From: Hypericum androsaemum
Lineage: Eukaryota; Streptophyta; Magnoliopsida; Malpighiales; Hypericaceae
Assembly: GCA_963995505.1 (NCBI GenBank)
Contig: OZ023182.1
Span: forward strand, 5,696,707 to 5,760,706
Reading direction: 5' to 3'
Length of the DNA: 64,000 nucleotides
Below the pieces are notes generated by a model, which made no database searches, was not told where the DNA came from, and worked only from the letters and a program-made list of their open reading frames with translations. Each line of letters starts with the position of its first letter. The stretch's first letter is position 1. This document shows, in pieces, positions 34,663-45,830 of the stretch. The position numbers were made by a program, and so were the translations under genes.

Positions 34663-35515
34663 TGACATTGTTAATAGATCGAAATTAATACTTGTAGATC
34701 AAATTATAAACATCATTCTTTTAAAATAAGTTTTAATGTTCTCAATCTTGTAACCCAGACTATGTGTAAGGTAATAACTACTTTCCTTTGTTAATTATTT
34801 ATCGAATGTTTGCTACTTGTTGTTTTCTTAATTAATAATTATTTATTATACAAGTAAAAAGTTATACCGTCAATAATCCTTTGTATATATGTATGCAGAT
34901 TTACGATTCAAATATGGGATGTACTAAACTATAGTAAATCCTAAATAGTGTGAAACACAATACGTACTAAATATTTTTTTAGGGTTACATACAAAATATT
35001 TTTCCTATAAAGATCTTGTAGTTCGAGTGCAATATACATTTGATAAATTATTATTTTTTGCGTGATAGAATATTATTCTCATACGGTATATATTGCTCCC
35101 GCTCTAAGATAATTCCAAGTATAGGTGAACAGATTTGTCACGATTTTAAGATTTGTATACGGTATATTTATTATGTTAAAAACTTTGTTTTTTTATAACT
35201 TAAAATTTTACGTCTTCTTAAAAACTTCAAAGTTTGAAAAATAAAATAAAATGACAAATTAGTCGTTGGTCCATAACATTTGACAAAATTAATTAATCAA
35301 TACAACATTAATATTATTTGGTCCATCACATTTTTGAAATCAAATTGATTTTTTGGTTTCTACCGTTTAGTATTCGGTCGATTGAGTCGACTAATTGAAG
35401 TTTGAGTTAAATATAATTTTTGAGAAGTGAAAAAACTCTCCTAATAAGTGTTTAACACTATTGTGATCCTGATTAAGTTAGAATAACCTATTCACTCTTA
35501 ATAAGTATTGGTATA
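34663..35515. other. AT-rich spacer before the copia element
   Basis: No gene, structured RNA or bounded repeat could be supported here. Confidence 0.4.
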
Positions 35516-35520
35516 AAATC

Positions 35521-36158
35521 TGACGGTTTTGACGCGTAATTAACGAGTAATTACGTGTTAAACCCGTTGAATTAACAAACTAATTCGTTAATAATAAATC
35601 ACTTACTTGTTGAAGTAAGAGGTCCACAGGCTCGGGTCCACGATTTCTTCGTGCTGGTCGAATTACGATCACGTTCGAACGGATCCGTAATCGATTTTCA
35701 CGAGATTTCCTTTAATCGAAAATCTGATTAAAATTCTGGAACTGATCTGGAATTTTCCTTTCTGAGTGAGTAGTTGTGGGAAAAGTTACAAATTGGTCCA
35801 GCCGGATTTCCCTTTTTATAGGAAAATCCGGACAACCAAAATACGCCACATGGCATGCCACGTGTCCGCTACGTGGCACGCCGGACCGCATGTCCGCCAC
35901 GTGGCACCACGTGGCACGCCGGACCGCATGTCCGCCACGTGTCACGCCGGATCGCATGTCCGCCACGTGGCGCCTTGTGGGCGCGCCACGTGGGCTGCCA
36001 CATGTGATGTCAGCGCCACGTCACGCTGACGTGGCGCTTGCGTAGCTTGGTCCGGTCAACGCGGGTTGACCGGCCCATCCAACCCAACTTTTTGGGCCTA
36101 ATGGGCCCGGGCCCAATTAGGCACAATAATAATTGCCTATTGGGCCCAAGGTCCAACA
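35521..36158 (-). repeat. 3' LTR of the copia element
   Basis: This 638-bp repeat matches 43338-43984. It carries a dense zone of CACGTG-containing repeats at about 35855-36030 (six CACGTG cores), built on a roughly 30-bp unit with GCCGGACCGCATGTCCGCCA. On the minus strand a TATAAAA box (35814-35820) follows this zone. Confidence 0.93.
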
Positions 36159-37103
36159 TCTCCCACTCAATTATTATTGACCTTGATCAACAGTTATCAG
36201 ATTTCTTCAAAGGATTTCGTGCGACCAGCACACGTCGAGTATATTAAGCCAAATTCAAGAGCACAGACACTCAGGCTACTTGAATAGTAGCATCTCGACA
36301 ACCTTCTTGTTTAATGTATGCTATTACCCCAGGACTCATGTCACATTCCATTGTTCACATCAGTGATTTCAAACAATTATATTCGGGTTCACTATTGTAT
36401 TTTTCAATACAATTGGTGCACCTGAACCACGAAACTCAGAATGTGATGAACAGAGTTCCTTCTCCCTTAACTATATTCCTTTCATAATGATACAGCCTGC
36501 TTTTCTGGTCAACCCTGCCAGGTCGAATCGCTATGCCATAACCTTTTCGCGAACTTTCCAAGCTAGCAGCACTGGATCATACTTCCAGAATACGTTTAGG
36601 ATCTTAAGGGTAGGTTTCGGGAATCACAATTCTCGAAAATTGGTCTCACACCAGGGATTGTGAAATCACTCAACATTTTCATCCCATCCAGTGGTCGAGT
36701 AGCACACATGATACTGATCACGTGTTACGGTGTACTTTCCTTTTTCAAGGAACACATGTCATTTAACACCATACTAGAGTATCAGCCTTAGCTTAACTCT
36801 AGGCTAATAGGACAGACAGTATGATAAGTTCCACTTATATCTTATCATATGGATTGTAGAAAATCCAAATGCAGCAACTTATTCCTGCATCCCATAAGGA
36901 AACTTGCTCTTAAGCAAGACGGCATTCCGCCATAGGACATGCACTTATGAATGTCCAATAACTGCCTCATCTCAGCCAGGAATCAACTTCTTAACTCCCA
37001 CTGAGGTAAACACCCGTGTGAGTGGGCTACTTCTCTGTCCGACATGTTTCACATTTAAACTCATATTGCCAAATAAAAAATTTCTTTATTCCAACTAATT
37101 GGA

Positions 37104-40100
37104 TTACAAATGAAACCGTCGTAAACCCAGTGACTTAACATGTTTCTCGAACACTTCTCGAGGTAATGCTTTAGTCATTAGATCTGCGACCATATCTCGT
37201 GTAGATATGTGTTTCATACACAGTTCTTTATATTTTATTAAATTTTTCACAAAGTGAAATTTAATATCTATATGTTTAGCCCTGCTATGGAATCTAGGAT
37301 CCTTAGCATATGCTATAGCTGCCTGGTTGTCGCAGAATAGACGCACTGGCTCCGTCGAGTTGATCAGGGAGAGATGGCTTAAGAATCTCTTCAACCATAC
37401 CGCTTCTTGTGCAGCATGAGCTGAAGCTACATATTCTGCTTCCATTGTTGACAGGGATACACATGTTTGCTTCTTACTGCTCCATGAGACAGCACCCCCG
37501 TTCAACAAGAAAACAAATCCAGATGTAGACTTTTTCTTATCCATATCACCTCCCCAATCAGCATCAGTATAGCCACTCATTATCAGGTCACGGCCTTGAT
37601 AGCACAAGGAGTATTCTGCAGTAGTATTCAAATATTTCAAAATCCCTTTGACAGCCTTCCAGTGAGCACTGCCTGGATCAGACTGATATCTGCTTGCTAT
37701 CCCAACAGCATAGCAAATGTCAGGTCTAGTACACAACATTGCGTACATCAGGCATCCAACTGCATTGGCATAAGGAATCTTCTCCATGTCCCTACGTTGT
37801 TTAGTTGTTTTTGGGCACATGTCCTTACACAAATTATGACCTTTAACCAATGGGACATACTTTGGGTTACTGTGATCACAATTGAAACGTTCTACTACTT
37901 TGCGAATATATGTCTCTTGTGAAAGAGACACTATTCTTTTCGAACGATTCCTCGAAATCTTAACTCCGAGTATGTAATCTGCTTCACCCATGTCTTTCAT
38001 TTCAAAGTTGGAAGATAACCAATCTTTGATTTTGATAAGAAATCCCATGTCATTTCCAGCTAAAAGTATGTCATCAACATACAAGGTGATGATAACAAAC
38101 TTCTTTCCTGATCGCTTAACATACACACAGTGATCTTCGTCTATCATAATAAAATCATGCTGCATGATCGTATTATGAAAGCGAATATACCACTGTCTAG
38201 ACGACTGCTTAAGGCCATAAATTGATCTATTCAATTTACAAACTTTATGTTCGCAGCCTTTTTGAATGTAGCCCTCAGGCTGAATCATATAGATTTCTTC
38301 ATCCAATTCTCCGTGGAGAAAAGCAGTCTTTACATCCATTTGATGTAATTCTAGATTCATGTTACCAACCATAGCTAAAATGACCCTAATTGACGTAAAT
38401 CTAACAACAGGTGCAAAAGTCTCCTCATAGTCTATCCCAGCTTGTTGTTTAAATCCTTGGGCAACCAAACGCGCTTTGTATCTTTCGATACTGCCATCTG
38501 CATTGCGCTTGATTTTGAGAATCCACTTATTCCCAATTGCCCTACGCCCTTTAGGTAGGTCAACCAGATCCCAAACCTGGTTTTTGATCATAGAAGACAT
38601 TTCTTCTTCCATTGCATTCATCCATTCATTTCGTTTTGGAGATGACAAAACTCCAGATACATTCTTTGGTTCATCTTCATCCTGCAGGATGGCCAGAAGA
38701 ATTTCACTTGGACCACCAAATTTCTTTAGTGATACCAAGAACGCATTAGCCTCGCCTTCGATGTCAAATCGTCGGCGTGGTATGCTAGTTCTACTAGACC
38801 TACGAAATTCCCGGTTTTGATAAACATCTCTAATATATTCATCATATCCAGGAATCGCACTCCCACTGGGTAGGAATACCGTACTCCCACTGGAATAAGG
38901 CATTACCTCCCTTTCAGGACTCGGATCACGACCTTCCGGATCAGTTTGAGTTGGAAAATCTCTATCTTCCTCCTCAATTCTCCCACTCGGAAGAAGTGAT
39001 CCAGATGAATCTGGTTCATCTGTCTCATAAAGGGTAAGGTCACTACTAACCTCTCCCAACTTTGGAAATTCATTCTCCAAAAATGTGACATCACGTGATT
39101 CAAATTCTGTTACATGTCTATTGTCCAGTTCACCCACGAACACGTACCCTTTAGATACCTCTGGGTATCTTATAAAGATACTTTTTCTACCTCTCGGTCC
39201 TAATTTACCGAAAGCACTTGAGGTAGAATGGACATAGGACGCACACCCCCACGGCTTAAAATAGGATAGATCGGGCTTCCGATCTGTCCACATTTCGTAA
39301 GGAGTGGCTGTAACAGACTTAGAGGGAACACGGTTTAGAACGTATGCGGCAGTCAGGAGCGCATCTCCGTAGAATGATATAGGCAAACTTGCCTCTGCCA
39401 TCATCGATCTAACCATATCAAGAAGGGTTCTATTCCTTCTTTCAGCAACTCCATTTTGCTGTGGTGTATAAGGAATGGACAATTGATGTTCAATTCCTTT
39501 TTCAATGCATAGAGCTTTGAACTCATCAGAAAGATATTCACGGCCACGATCAGTTCGTAAGGCCTTTATCTTTCTATCCTTCTGATTCTCAACAAAACTC
39601 ATGTATGTCATGAAGCAGTTTAAGGCTTCAGACTTGTGAGAAATCAGGTATATCAGACCATATCTAGTATAGTCATCAATAAAGGTGATGAAGTAATATG
39701 CTCCATGCCTTGCCCTCACGTTCATTGGACCACATATGTCAGAATGGACTAATTGTAGTGGAAATTTGGCTCTAGCCCCAGTACCGAAAGGTTTTCTAGT
39801 ACTTTTCCCTTCTAGACAGGATACGCAACAAGGTAATATAGATTTCTCTATATGGCCCAACAGTCCTGCCTTAGCTAGACAGTTTAAACGATCCTGACCG
39901 ATATGGCCAAGTCTAGAATGCCATAGTTTAATATCATCCTCTGATGAATTTGAACTAGTGACAAAGGAAAAAATTTCAGAAGGATCAATATCCAGAATCA
40001 AAAAATCTTCCGATATATATCCAAGGCCAAAATAGGCATCATCCAAAAATAATCTAACGGTGTCGTTCTCAAATGACAACCGGAAACCTAAAGACATTAA

Positions 40101-41246
40101 GGCCGAAACTGAGATCAGGTTCCTTCGTATGTCTGGAGCAAACAACACGTCATGTAAAAGAAGGGCACGACCACCACGAAGGTGTAATCTACAAGTGCCC
40201 AGGCCTTTCACATCCACACACGAGTTGTTACCGACAAAAATGGTTTTTGCTCCAGCCGGTAACCGCCTGTACTCAACGAATGAACCACGGTCTCTAGCTA
40301 TATGGTCTGTCGCTCCTGAATCAATTACCCACACAGAATGTGATTCAGTTAGAAGGGTACAAGAGGATACATACAATTTACTCACACTTGAGTTCAGATG
40401 TACCTGCTTGGGCATTTTGCAATCTTTTGCAAAATGTCCCTTCTGTTGACAGTTAAAACATTTCACTTTTGAAATGTTAAACCGCTTGTTCTTTTTAGCC
40501 TTGGAGCCATCCAACTTGGTTCCATGGTTTTCAGCCTTTGGAGTTTGTTTACACTTACCCTTCCCTTTACCTTTTTTCTTTTTCCCACCACTCCCAGTCG
40601 AACAAATCGAATAGGCTTCAGGGTGGGATTTCATAGCTAGGAGGCGATCTTCCTCCAGCTCAAGGTGTCTGGCAACATCATCAAATGTTACCAAATGATC
40701 GGAATGGGTAAGATTCATCTTCATCTGTTCCCAACTTGGTGGTAGAGAACGGATGACAGCTTGAATCTGCTGCTCGTTGCTGAGTATGTGACCGGCCTCT
40801 GCCAGTTCACTGATCATATTGGACATCACTCTCAAGTGTTTCCTCATGGGAACCTCCGGACGCTTTTTAAAGGTATCAAACCTTATGGTCAAAGCACGCA
40901 GCTTCGACACTGAAAGCTTTCCGAATTTCAGTTTGAGAGAATCCCATACCTCTTTCGCGTTGTCATGCACGCGAAATTGTCTGGTGATATCATCCATCAT
41001 GGAACTCAACAAGATCAATCGAGCAGTAGTGTTTTTCCTCTTCCAAATAACATAAGCTTCCTTATCTTGCTTATGTTGAGCAGTTGTGCCTTCTTCAGGC
41101 TCATCCATTATGACATGTATGTGCTCCAGAAATTCTTGTTCTTCAAGCACATATTGGATTTTCATACTCCAATTGTCATAATTTTCACCGTTGAGTTTTA
41201 ACTCACGGTTTAGCTCAGCTATAATGGATCTAGAAGCGACTGACAT
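37104..41246 (-). CDS. Copia Gag-Pol polyprotein, intact, 1380 residues
   Basis: One uninterrupted frame carries all retrotransposon domains in copia order. Gag occupies about residues 1-250, followed by the zinc knuckle CFNCQQKGHFAKDC (about 262-275). The protease has DSGATDH near 308. Integrase has the HHCC part (WHSRLGH and CCVSCLEGK), then the DDE core with DICGPMN, FIDDYTRYG and QNGVAERRNRT. Reverse transcriptase has AFLHGELDEEIYM and YVDDILLAGND (about 1054). RNase H has DADWGGD, STSGFVF and STMEAEYVA. Integrase before RT defines Ty1/copia, and the sequence is TNT1-94-like. Gag and Pol are in one frame with no stop, so Gag excess must come from another mechanism, such as splicing. It ends at a TAA/TAG-class stop at 37104-37106. 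Confidence 0.97.
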   Translation of the reverse strand: MSVASRSIIAELNRELKLNGENYDNWSMKIQYVLEEQEFLEHIHVIMDEPEEGTTAQHKQDKEAYVIWKRKNTTARLILLSSMMDDITRQFRVHDNAKEVWDSLKLKFGKLSVSKLRALTIRFDTFKKRPEVPMRKHLRVMSNMISELAEAGHILSNEQQIQAVIRSLPPSWEQMKMNLTHSDHLVTFDDVARHLELEEDRLLAMKSHPEAYSICSTGSGGKKKKGKGKGKCKQTPKAENHGTKLDGSKAKKNKRFNISKVKCFNCQQKGHFAKDCKMPKQVHLNSSVSKLYVSSCTLLTESHSVWVIDSGATDHIARDRGSFVEYRRLPAGAKTIFVGNNSCVDVKGLGTCRLHLRGGRALLLHDVLFAPDIRRNLISVSALMSLGFRLSFENDTVRLFLDDAYFGLGYISEDFLILDIDPSEIFSFVTSSNSSEDDIKLWHSRLGHIGQDRLNCLAKAGLLGHIEKSILPCCVSCLEGKSTRKPFGTGARAKFPLQLVHSDICGPMNVRARHGAYYFITFIDDYTRYGLIYLISHKSEALNCFMTYMSFVENQKDRKIKALRTDRGREYLSDEFKALCIEKGIEHQLSIPYTPQQNGVAERRNRTLLDMVRSMMAEASLPISFYGDALLTAAYVLNRVPSKSVTATPYEMWTDRKPDLSYFKPWGCASYVHSTSSAFGKLGPRGRKSIFIRYPEVSKGYVFVGELDNRHVTEFESRDVTFLENEFPKLGEVSSDLTLYETDEPDSSGSLLPSGRIEEEDRDFPTQTDPEGRDPSPEREVMPYSSGSTVFLPSGSAIPGYDEYIRDVYQNREFRRSSRTSIPRRRFDIEGEANAFLVSLKKFGGPSEILLAILQDEDEPKNVSGVLSSPKRNEWMNAMEEEMSSMIKNQVWDLVDLPKGRRAIGNKWILKIKRNADGSIERYKARLVAQGFKQQAGIDYEETFAPVVRFTSIRVILAMVGNMNLELHQMDVKTAFLHGELDEEIYMIQPEGYIQKGCEHKVCKLNRSIYGLKQSSRQWYIRFHNTIMQHDFIMIDEDHCVYVKRSGKKFVIITLYVDDILLAGNDMGFLIKIKDWLSSNFEMKDMGEADYILGVKISRNRSKRIVSLSQETYIRKVVERFNCDHSNPKYVPLVKGHNLCKDMCPKTTKQRRDMEKIPYANAVGCLMYAMLCTRPDICYAVGIASRYQSDPGSAHWKAVKGILKYLNTTAEYSLCYQGRDLIMSGYTDADWGGDMDKKKSTSGFVFLLNGGAVSWSSKKQTCVSLSTMEAEYVASAHAAQEAVWLKRFLSHLSLINSTEPVRLFCDNQAAIAYAKDPRFHSRAKHIDIKFHFVKNLIKYKELCMKHISTRDMVADLMTKALPREVFEKHVKSLGLRRFHL

Positions 41247-41615
41247 TTCTATAGGGATTTTTAATATGAGAACATATTAGAAATTTGATTTGGCAATATG
41301 ATTCAATTTACTAATCACTCATAACTTTTAACGATATGGAGTTCTTGATTAATCTCAAAATCGAAGTGGGTCGCGGGCATGCTTCCCCTCACCATTCAAG
41401 TATTAATCTTAAACTTCAACCGTTTAAAGTTCATTGACAGTAAATTCAAGTGGAAGCAATTAAACAAACATCTTTATTTAATTACATGTTTGACACATGC
41501 ATTTGTACATTCTGAGTGTGCTCACACATGCACAAAACCTCAGACAAGGTCACAACCTATTGTACAAAAGTCCCCCAAAAGCAACATATGTATATGGGAA
41601 CAGTTAAACATATAA

Positions 41616-42212
41616 TCACACAGGGATCGGATGTCCAGGTGATCCGGTAGGAGAATCCAGATACATATCTGGATCTGGCTCCGGAGACGATCCGGTGGGG
41701 GCCGGGTACGAGGACGATCCGATGAGAAGTTCCAGAGTACTTTCCAGAACTGGAATTGAGTCCATGATCCAGATGATCAGGAGCGGAGGAAAACTATAAT
41801 AGTAATCCTTAGCGAAGTAGCGGTTCAAGATCAAACCGCTTCGCAACTCCAGAACAGGAGAAGGTATCATTTCTCTGCGTAGACCCTAATCCTCAAGATA
41901 ATGGATCAGACCATAGAGAGCATCTCTATGGGTATTGAACTCGGGTGCCGAGAAGACACTCATATCTTCTCGAATTTTCATCGTGACCAGGAGGTCTCGA
42001 AACATAGAGGGCCAGTCCTCTCCATGATCGTAACCTCCGGCCCAGATGCACTCTTGCATCTCCCGGTGAACAGCCTCAATGTGCTCAACAATGACATACA
42101 TGTCATTCTTGGGCACACGCAGCGGTAAACGGCGCTTCAGAATCTTCTGTCGAAGTTCTGTTGCACAGAAGTTCAGATACCTGTCTCCAGTAGCCATCAA
42201 ATCTTGCAACAA
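41616..42212 (-). pseudogene. Extra leader frame between 5' LTR and gag, one stop
   Basis: The frame from 42212 encodes 108 residues, stops once at 41888-41886, then stays open in the same frame to 41616. Without that stop it would be about 198 codons. The first part is mixed-charge and looks protein-like (for example ATGDRYLNFCATELRQKI, and VEHIEAVHREMQECIWAGG). The second part is Ser/Pro-rich. I recognise no family. It may be a captured host gene or an accessory frame; some plant LTR elements carry such extras. Whether the single stop is specific to this copy is unknown. Confidence 0.4.
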
Positions 42213-42599
42213 TTGCCATTAAATTTCGGGTTAATACTCATATTGTCCCAAAATATGATTGAAAAACTCATTTTCCCATCTTTTGATGAACATTTTATGG
42301 ATCAATTTATGTGATTTTAGTTTAACTTTTACATATCTCGGAACTCGTTCCAAAATATTTCCTTTTTAAGTTTATTAAAATATAATTTTAATAAACCTAA
42401 TTGACAAAAATTTCTCAAAATTTTTATCAATTTATTGGATTTTAATTGAATAAAAACTGATTTTATCCAATTAAAAGAGAAAAAACCCAAATTTTAAGTC
42501 AAAATTGACCGTAAACCGGGTTGGGTCGAACCAAGAAACCGGGCCAATCCGTCCGGTTTTTTGATTTTCTTGACCCGGGTATAAATATTTTCGGGAAAA

Positions 42600-43110
42600 A
42601 TCGTGAAATTACGATTTTGCCCCTCGCATATTTTCACCCGAATTTTCTCTCTCTTCTCCCGCGAAGACGAAAATCCGGCCGCCGCTCCTCTCCACGACCG
42701 CCGCGTAACGGCGGCGAACCACGGGCCGAGACCGGTCGCAATCGACTCGTCTCGGCCTTGCGATCACGGCCGTAGCGGCCTCTCGGGCTGTCGTCCAGCC
42801 GTTCTCCGCCGCGAAGCTCTTCTCCATTCGGCGCCTCTCCGCCGTCGTCGTCCTCGATCTCACGATTCCGGCGACGGTGATCCACAAACGTGGTATCGGG
42901 ACTCGGGGAGAAGCCGCAGAATCGACTATCGTCGATCTCCGGCGTCGAAATCGTCGGATTTCTGACGAAATCGACGGATTTCATTTTCGGGCGATAAGGG
43001 TTGATTTCGATTTGGGGATTTTTGGGAAAATTTCCAATTAATCCCCAAGTCTTCCGAAAATTGCACCGAGGTCCATGACACGCAGGTGCCACGTAAGCGG
43101 TCAAAATTTT
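42600..43110 (-). other. GC-rich block in the copia leader
   Basis: About 42640-42960 is strikingly GC- and CG-rich compared with the rest of the leader. A 156-codon frame (43104-42634) crosses it, Arg-rich and of low complexity, which is what chance frames in CG-rich DNA look like. It may be the remains of a captured host 5' exon together with the frame at 41616-42212. Confidence 0.35.
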
Positions 43111-43323
43111 AGATTGGTACCTTAAGGTTTCGCGCGTGCGCGAATTTGCCCGCGTGGTTAGGCAAAATTTAATTTAGTCCCGCTGGTTCCAAATTAATTA
43201 CATTAAAGTCCAACCGATTATGATTTTTCATAAAATCACGATTAATATGATTTTTAACTCAATAAATCACATAATTACTTGAATTAAAACATCATATTAT
43301 CATCAAAACATGGTTTCAACCAT

Positions 43324-43335
43324 GCTCTGATACCA
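43324..43335 (-). other. Primer-binding site, initiator tRNA-Met type
   Basis: Read on the minus strand, TGGTATCAGAGC lies two bases inside the 5' LTR. This is the standard complement to the 3' end of plant initiator tRNA-Met used by copia elements. Confidence 0.9.
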
Positions 43336-43337
43336 AT

Positions 43338-43984
43338 TGACGGTTTTGACGCGTAATTAACGAGTAATTACGTGTTAAACCCGTTGAATTAACAAACTAA
43401 TTCGTTAATAATAAATCACTTACTTGTTGAAGTAAGAGGTCCACAGGCTCGGGTCCACGATTTCTTCGTGCTGGTCGAATTACGATCACGTTCGAACGGA
43501 TCCGTAATCGATTTTCACGAGATTTCCTTTAATCGAAAATCTGATTAAAATTCTGGAACTGATCCGGAATTTTCTTTTCTGAGTTAGTAGTTGTGGGAAA
43601 AGTTACAAATTGGTCCAGCCGGATTTCCCTTTTTATAGGGAAATCCGGACAACCAAAATACGCCACATGGCATGCCACGTGTCCGCTACGTGGCGCGCCG
43701 GACCGCATGTCCGCCACGTGGCGACATGTGGCACGCTGAACCGCATGTCTGCCACGTGTCCGCCACGTGGCACGCCGGATCGCATGTCCGCCATGTGCGC
43801 GCCACGTGGCGCCTTGTGGGCTGCCACATGTGACGTCAGCGCCACGTCACGCTGACGTGGTGCTTGCGTAGCTTGGGCCGGTCAACGCGGGTTGACCGGC
43901 CCATCCAACCCAACTTTTTGGGCCTAATGGGCCCGGGCCCAACTAGGCACAATAATAATTGCCTATTGGGCCCAAGGTCCAACA
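43338..43984 (-). promoter_or_regulatory. 5' LTR with G-box cluster and TATA box
   Basis: This LTR drives minus-strand transcription. A G-box-rich zone (five CACGTG cores plus one-base variants) spans about 43675-43862. A TATAAAA box lies directly downstream at about 43631-43637, in the context CCTATAAAAAGGG. The order (G-boxes, then TATA, then the R/U5 side) is that of a functional U3 promoter. G-boxes are bound by bZIP and bHLH factors, so light or ABA response is a reasonable inference. Confidence 0.8.
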
Positions 43985-43989
43985 AAATC

Positions 43990-45325
43990 CTTAGTTAGTG
44001 ATCTTTAGTAAATTTTCGGGTTCGCCATTAACAAAATAGTTAAGTTTGTTACTTTTGCAATCTAACAATGAGGGATCCCAATTCGCCGAGCAAACAAGAA
44101 AGTAATAAGACTAAGTTTATCGGCAATCTCTCCCGATTGCTCATAGCAAAGGACAAAATTATTGGATTAAAAAAAATTGAAAAAGAAAATGGAAGGACAA
44201 TCGATTGGGGACTTTGATTGGTCAGTCGATCCATGACAATGAGCGCTCGTCCATTATTATTTTTTTCTTTTTCCAATCGAATATAGTGACACATGACACA
44301 ATATTATTCAAAAAATATATAAAAATTTATATATTTTTATTCATTATAAATAGAGCTCAATATTCTCAACTCGTATTTTTAAATTATCAATAAACAGAGC
44401 TCAATTTTTTAATTCTTTATGAAAATTAGTATTAATGATTGTGAGAGAAACTAATTATTTATTTATAAATTTAGATTGGATTGGATCACAGATAAAGTAT
44501 ACAAAAATTGGGTTGAATTGAGTTATAGATTGATGAAAAAAATTAATTATTTATTTGAAGATCGAATCATAAACGATCACCAATAAACAAGTCTAAGCGG
44601 TCCCAAGACTAAACCTCATCATTGCATACAACATTATTAGACATGAATTGGCTTTCGGTACATCATTGCCCGTGCTTGTTAAAAAGGAAGAAGCAAGGGA
44701 CGGTAATAAGGAATAATAACATACATGGAAGAGGGAAGTAGATGCCTGCTATAAGGCAATATAAAAAGAGACCATCAAGTACATCACCTCACACAAGAGA
44801 ATTATTCTAGATTAATCATTTTTCGAGATAAACTTTTTAAGAGATGCAGGAGTGTTAGATATTTTGTGGAGTCATCTTGGAAGTTGTACTTAGATAGTGA
44901 CAATTATATTAGTCTCTGATTAATAATTATCTGGTATTTTTGTTAGTACTTCTGATGTAATCATCTTTGGCAGACTCACTCGAAAATAATATACATTTTA
45001 CTTATAAAAAAGAGCAGTGTTAAATATTTATTGAAACATAACTATTTCTTAGGTACAAACTACAAAGTAGGAACTAATTAACTTGTAGTATCGAGTTCGA
45101 GTTATTAAAAACTCAACAATATATTTTGAAGAGAGAATACAATAATTTAAATATTTGTAGAAGAGTTTTGTCACAATTTACGGATATATGTGATCTTCAA
45201 AAAATTTCAAAAATTATCCAAACTCAAACTTTGATTAATCGCTCACGTGGTTGATGGATGTCCGGACAACATGATTTAATTAGAAAAAAAATATAATTAT
45301 CTATCTTAAGAAACTATTGTACTAA
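43990..45325. other. AT-rich spacer downstream of the EPFL gene
   Basis: No gene could be supported. About 44155-44285 contains an imperfect inverted repeat (GAAAAAGAAAATGGA-like text and its complement) without clear edges. The part nearest 45325 should hold the EPFL 3' untranslated region. Confidence 0.4.
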
Positions 45326-45830
45326 TCATGGGTCGAAAATGGAGAGGCCACACTTACATTTCCATCCTTCGGGTTCATAATTAGCGTACTGGACATGGAC
45401 GTGGCCTCTGAATTCACTTTCAGGAATTTGAATAGCGTCACAAGGGACGCACCCTTCACACTTGAGCCTGCAGCTTGGTGGCCTTGAACCCAGCCTCCTC
45501 AGCTCTCCCCTTGCCTCTTCACGCCCATAAACCATTCCATCCTCGTTTCTCAGTTCCTAAAAGATGGTAAACCCGTCCGATACGAAGATTAACCGATAAG
45601 AACGTTATTATAAGTTCTTACTCAAACATTCTCGGCACGATGAATATCCAGATAAGCGGGATAGTAAAAATAAAGACGAGGGAAAACAGAAGCTTAGTCA
45701 CCTGTCTAAAATCAGAAGCAGTTGCTGGGGGAAACTCATGAAGTTGTTGAGAAGAAGCAAAACCCAAAGAGTACCAAGTGATCACCTGTAGAACTGCCAT
45801 TAGGAGACAGAAGTACATTCTTTTCCTCAT
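45326..45830 (-). CDS. EPFL: EPF-like secreted cysteine-rich peptide, 2 exons
   Basis: EPFL peptides are apoplastic signals read by ERECTA-family receptors, acting in stomatal or organ patterning. Exon 1 is 45830-45702 (MRKRMYFCLLMAVLQVITWY, a clear signal peptide) and exon 2 is 45556-45326. The splice is in phase and the product has 119 residues. The mature C-terminal domain holds six cysteines in the pattern GSRPPSC-RLKC-EGC-VPC, a loop, and WKCKC, with the family hallmark HVQYANYEPEGWKC before the end. A basic stretch (RGELRRLGSR) just before the domain is a likely processing site. The six-Cys class and short loop favour an EPFL other than EPF1/EPF2/stomagen; the exact orthologue is not decided. 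Confidence 0.93.

Larger units (their letters stand above)
35521..43984 (-). mobile_element. Complete Ty1/copia LTR retrotransposon
   Basis: The element reads on the minus strand: 5' LTR 43338-43984, primer-binding site 43324-43335, polyprotein 41246-37104, polypurine tract about 36159-36168, 3' LTR 35521-36158. The 5-bp target duplication AAATC is at 35516-35520 and 43985-43989. The LTRs begin TG and end CA, and differ by about ten substitutions plus indels in a repeat-rich zone, so insertion looks recent. The leader between the 5' LTR and gag is unusually long (about 2.1 kb). The 945 bp between pol and the 3' LTR are non-coding. All parts needed for autonomy look present; activity was not tested. 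Confidence 0.96.

Noticed and set aside
35855..36030. Repeated palindromic units resembling a CRISPR-like array
   Set aside because: This is a plant LTR; the units are an irregular minisatellite of G-box motifs, without uniform repeats and unique spacers.
35766..36045. Overlapping open frames in the LTR G-box zone
   Set aside because: They translate a DNA minisatellite (repeats such as MSATWHAG), which explains their openness.
42634..43104. Minus-strand open frame of 156 codons in the copia leader
   Set aside because: Arg/Gly-rich and driven by CG-rich DNA; no domain recognised, so kept only as a GC-rich block.
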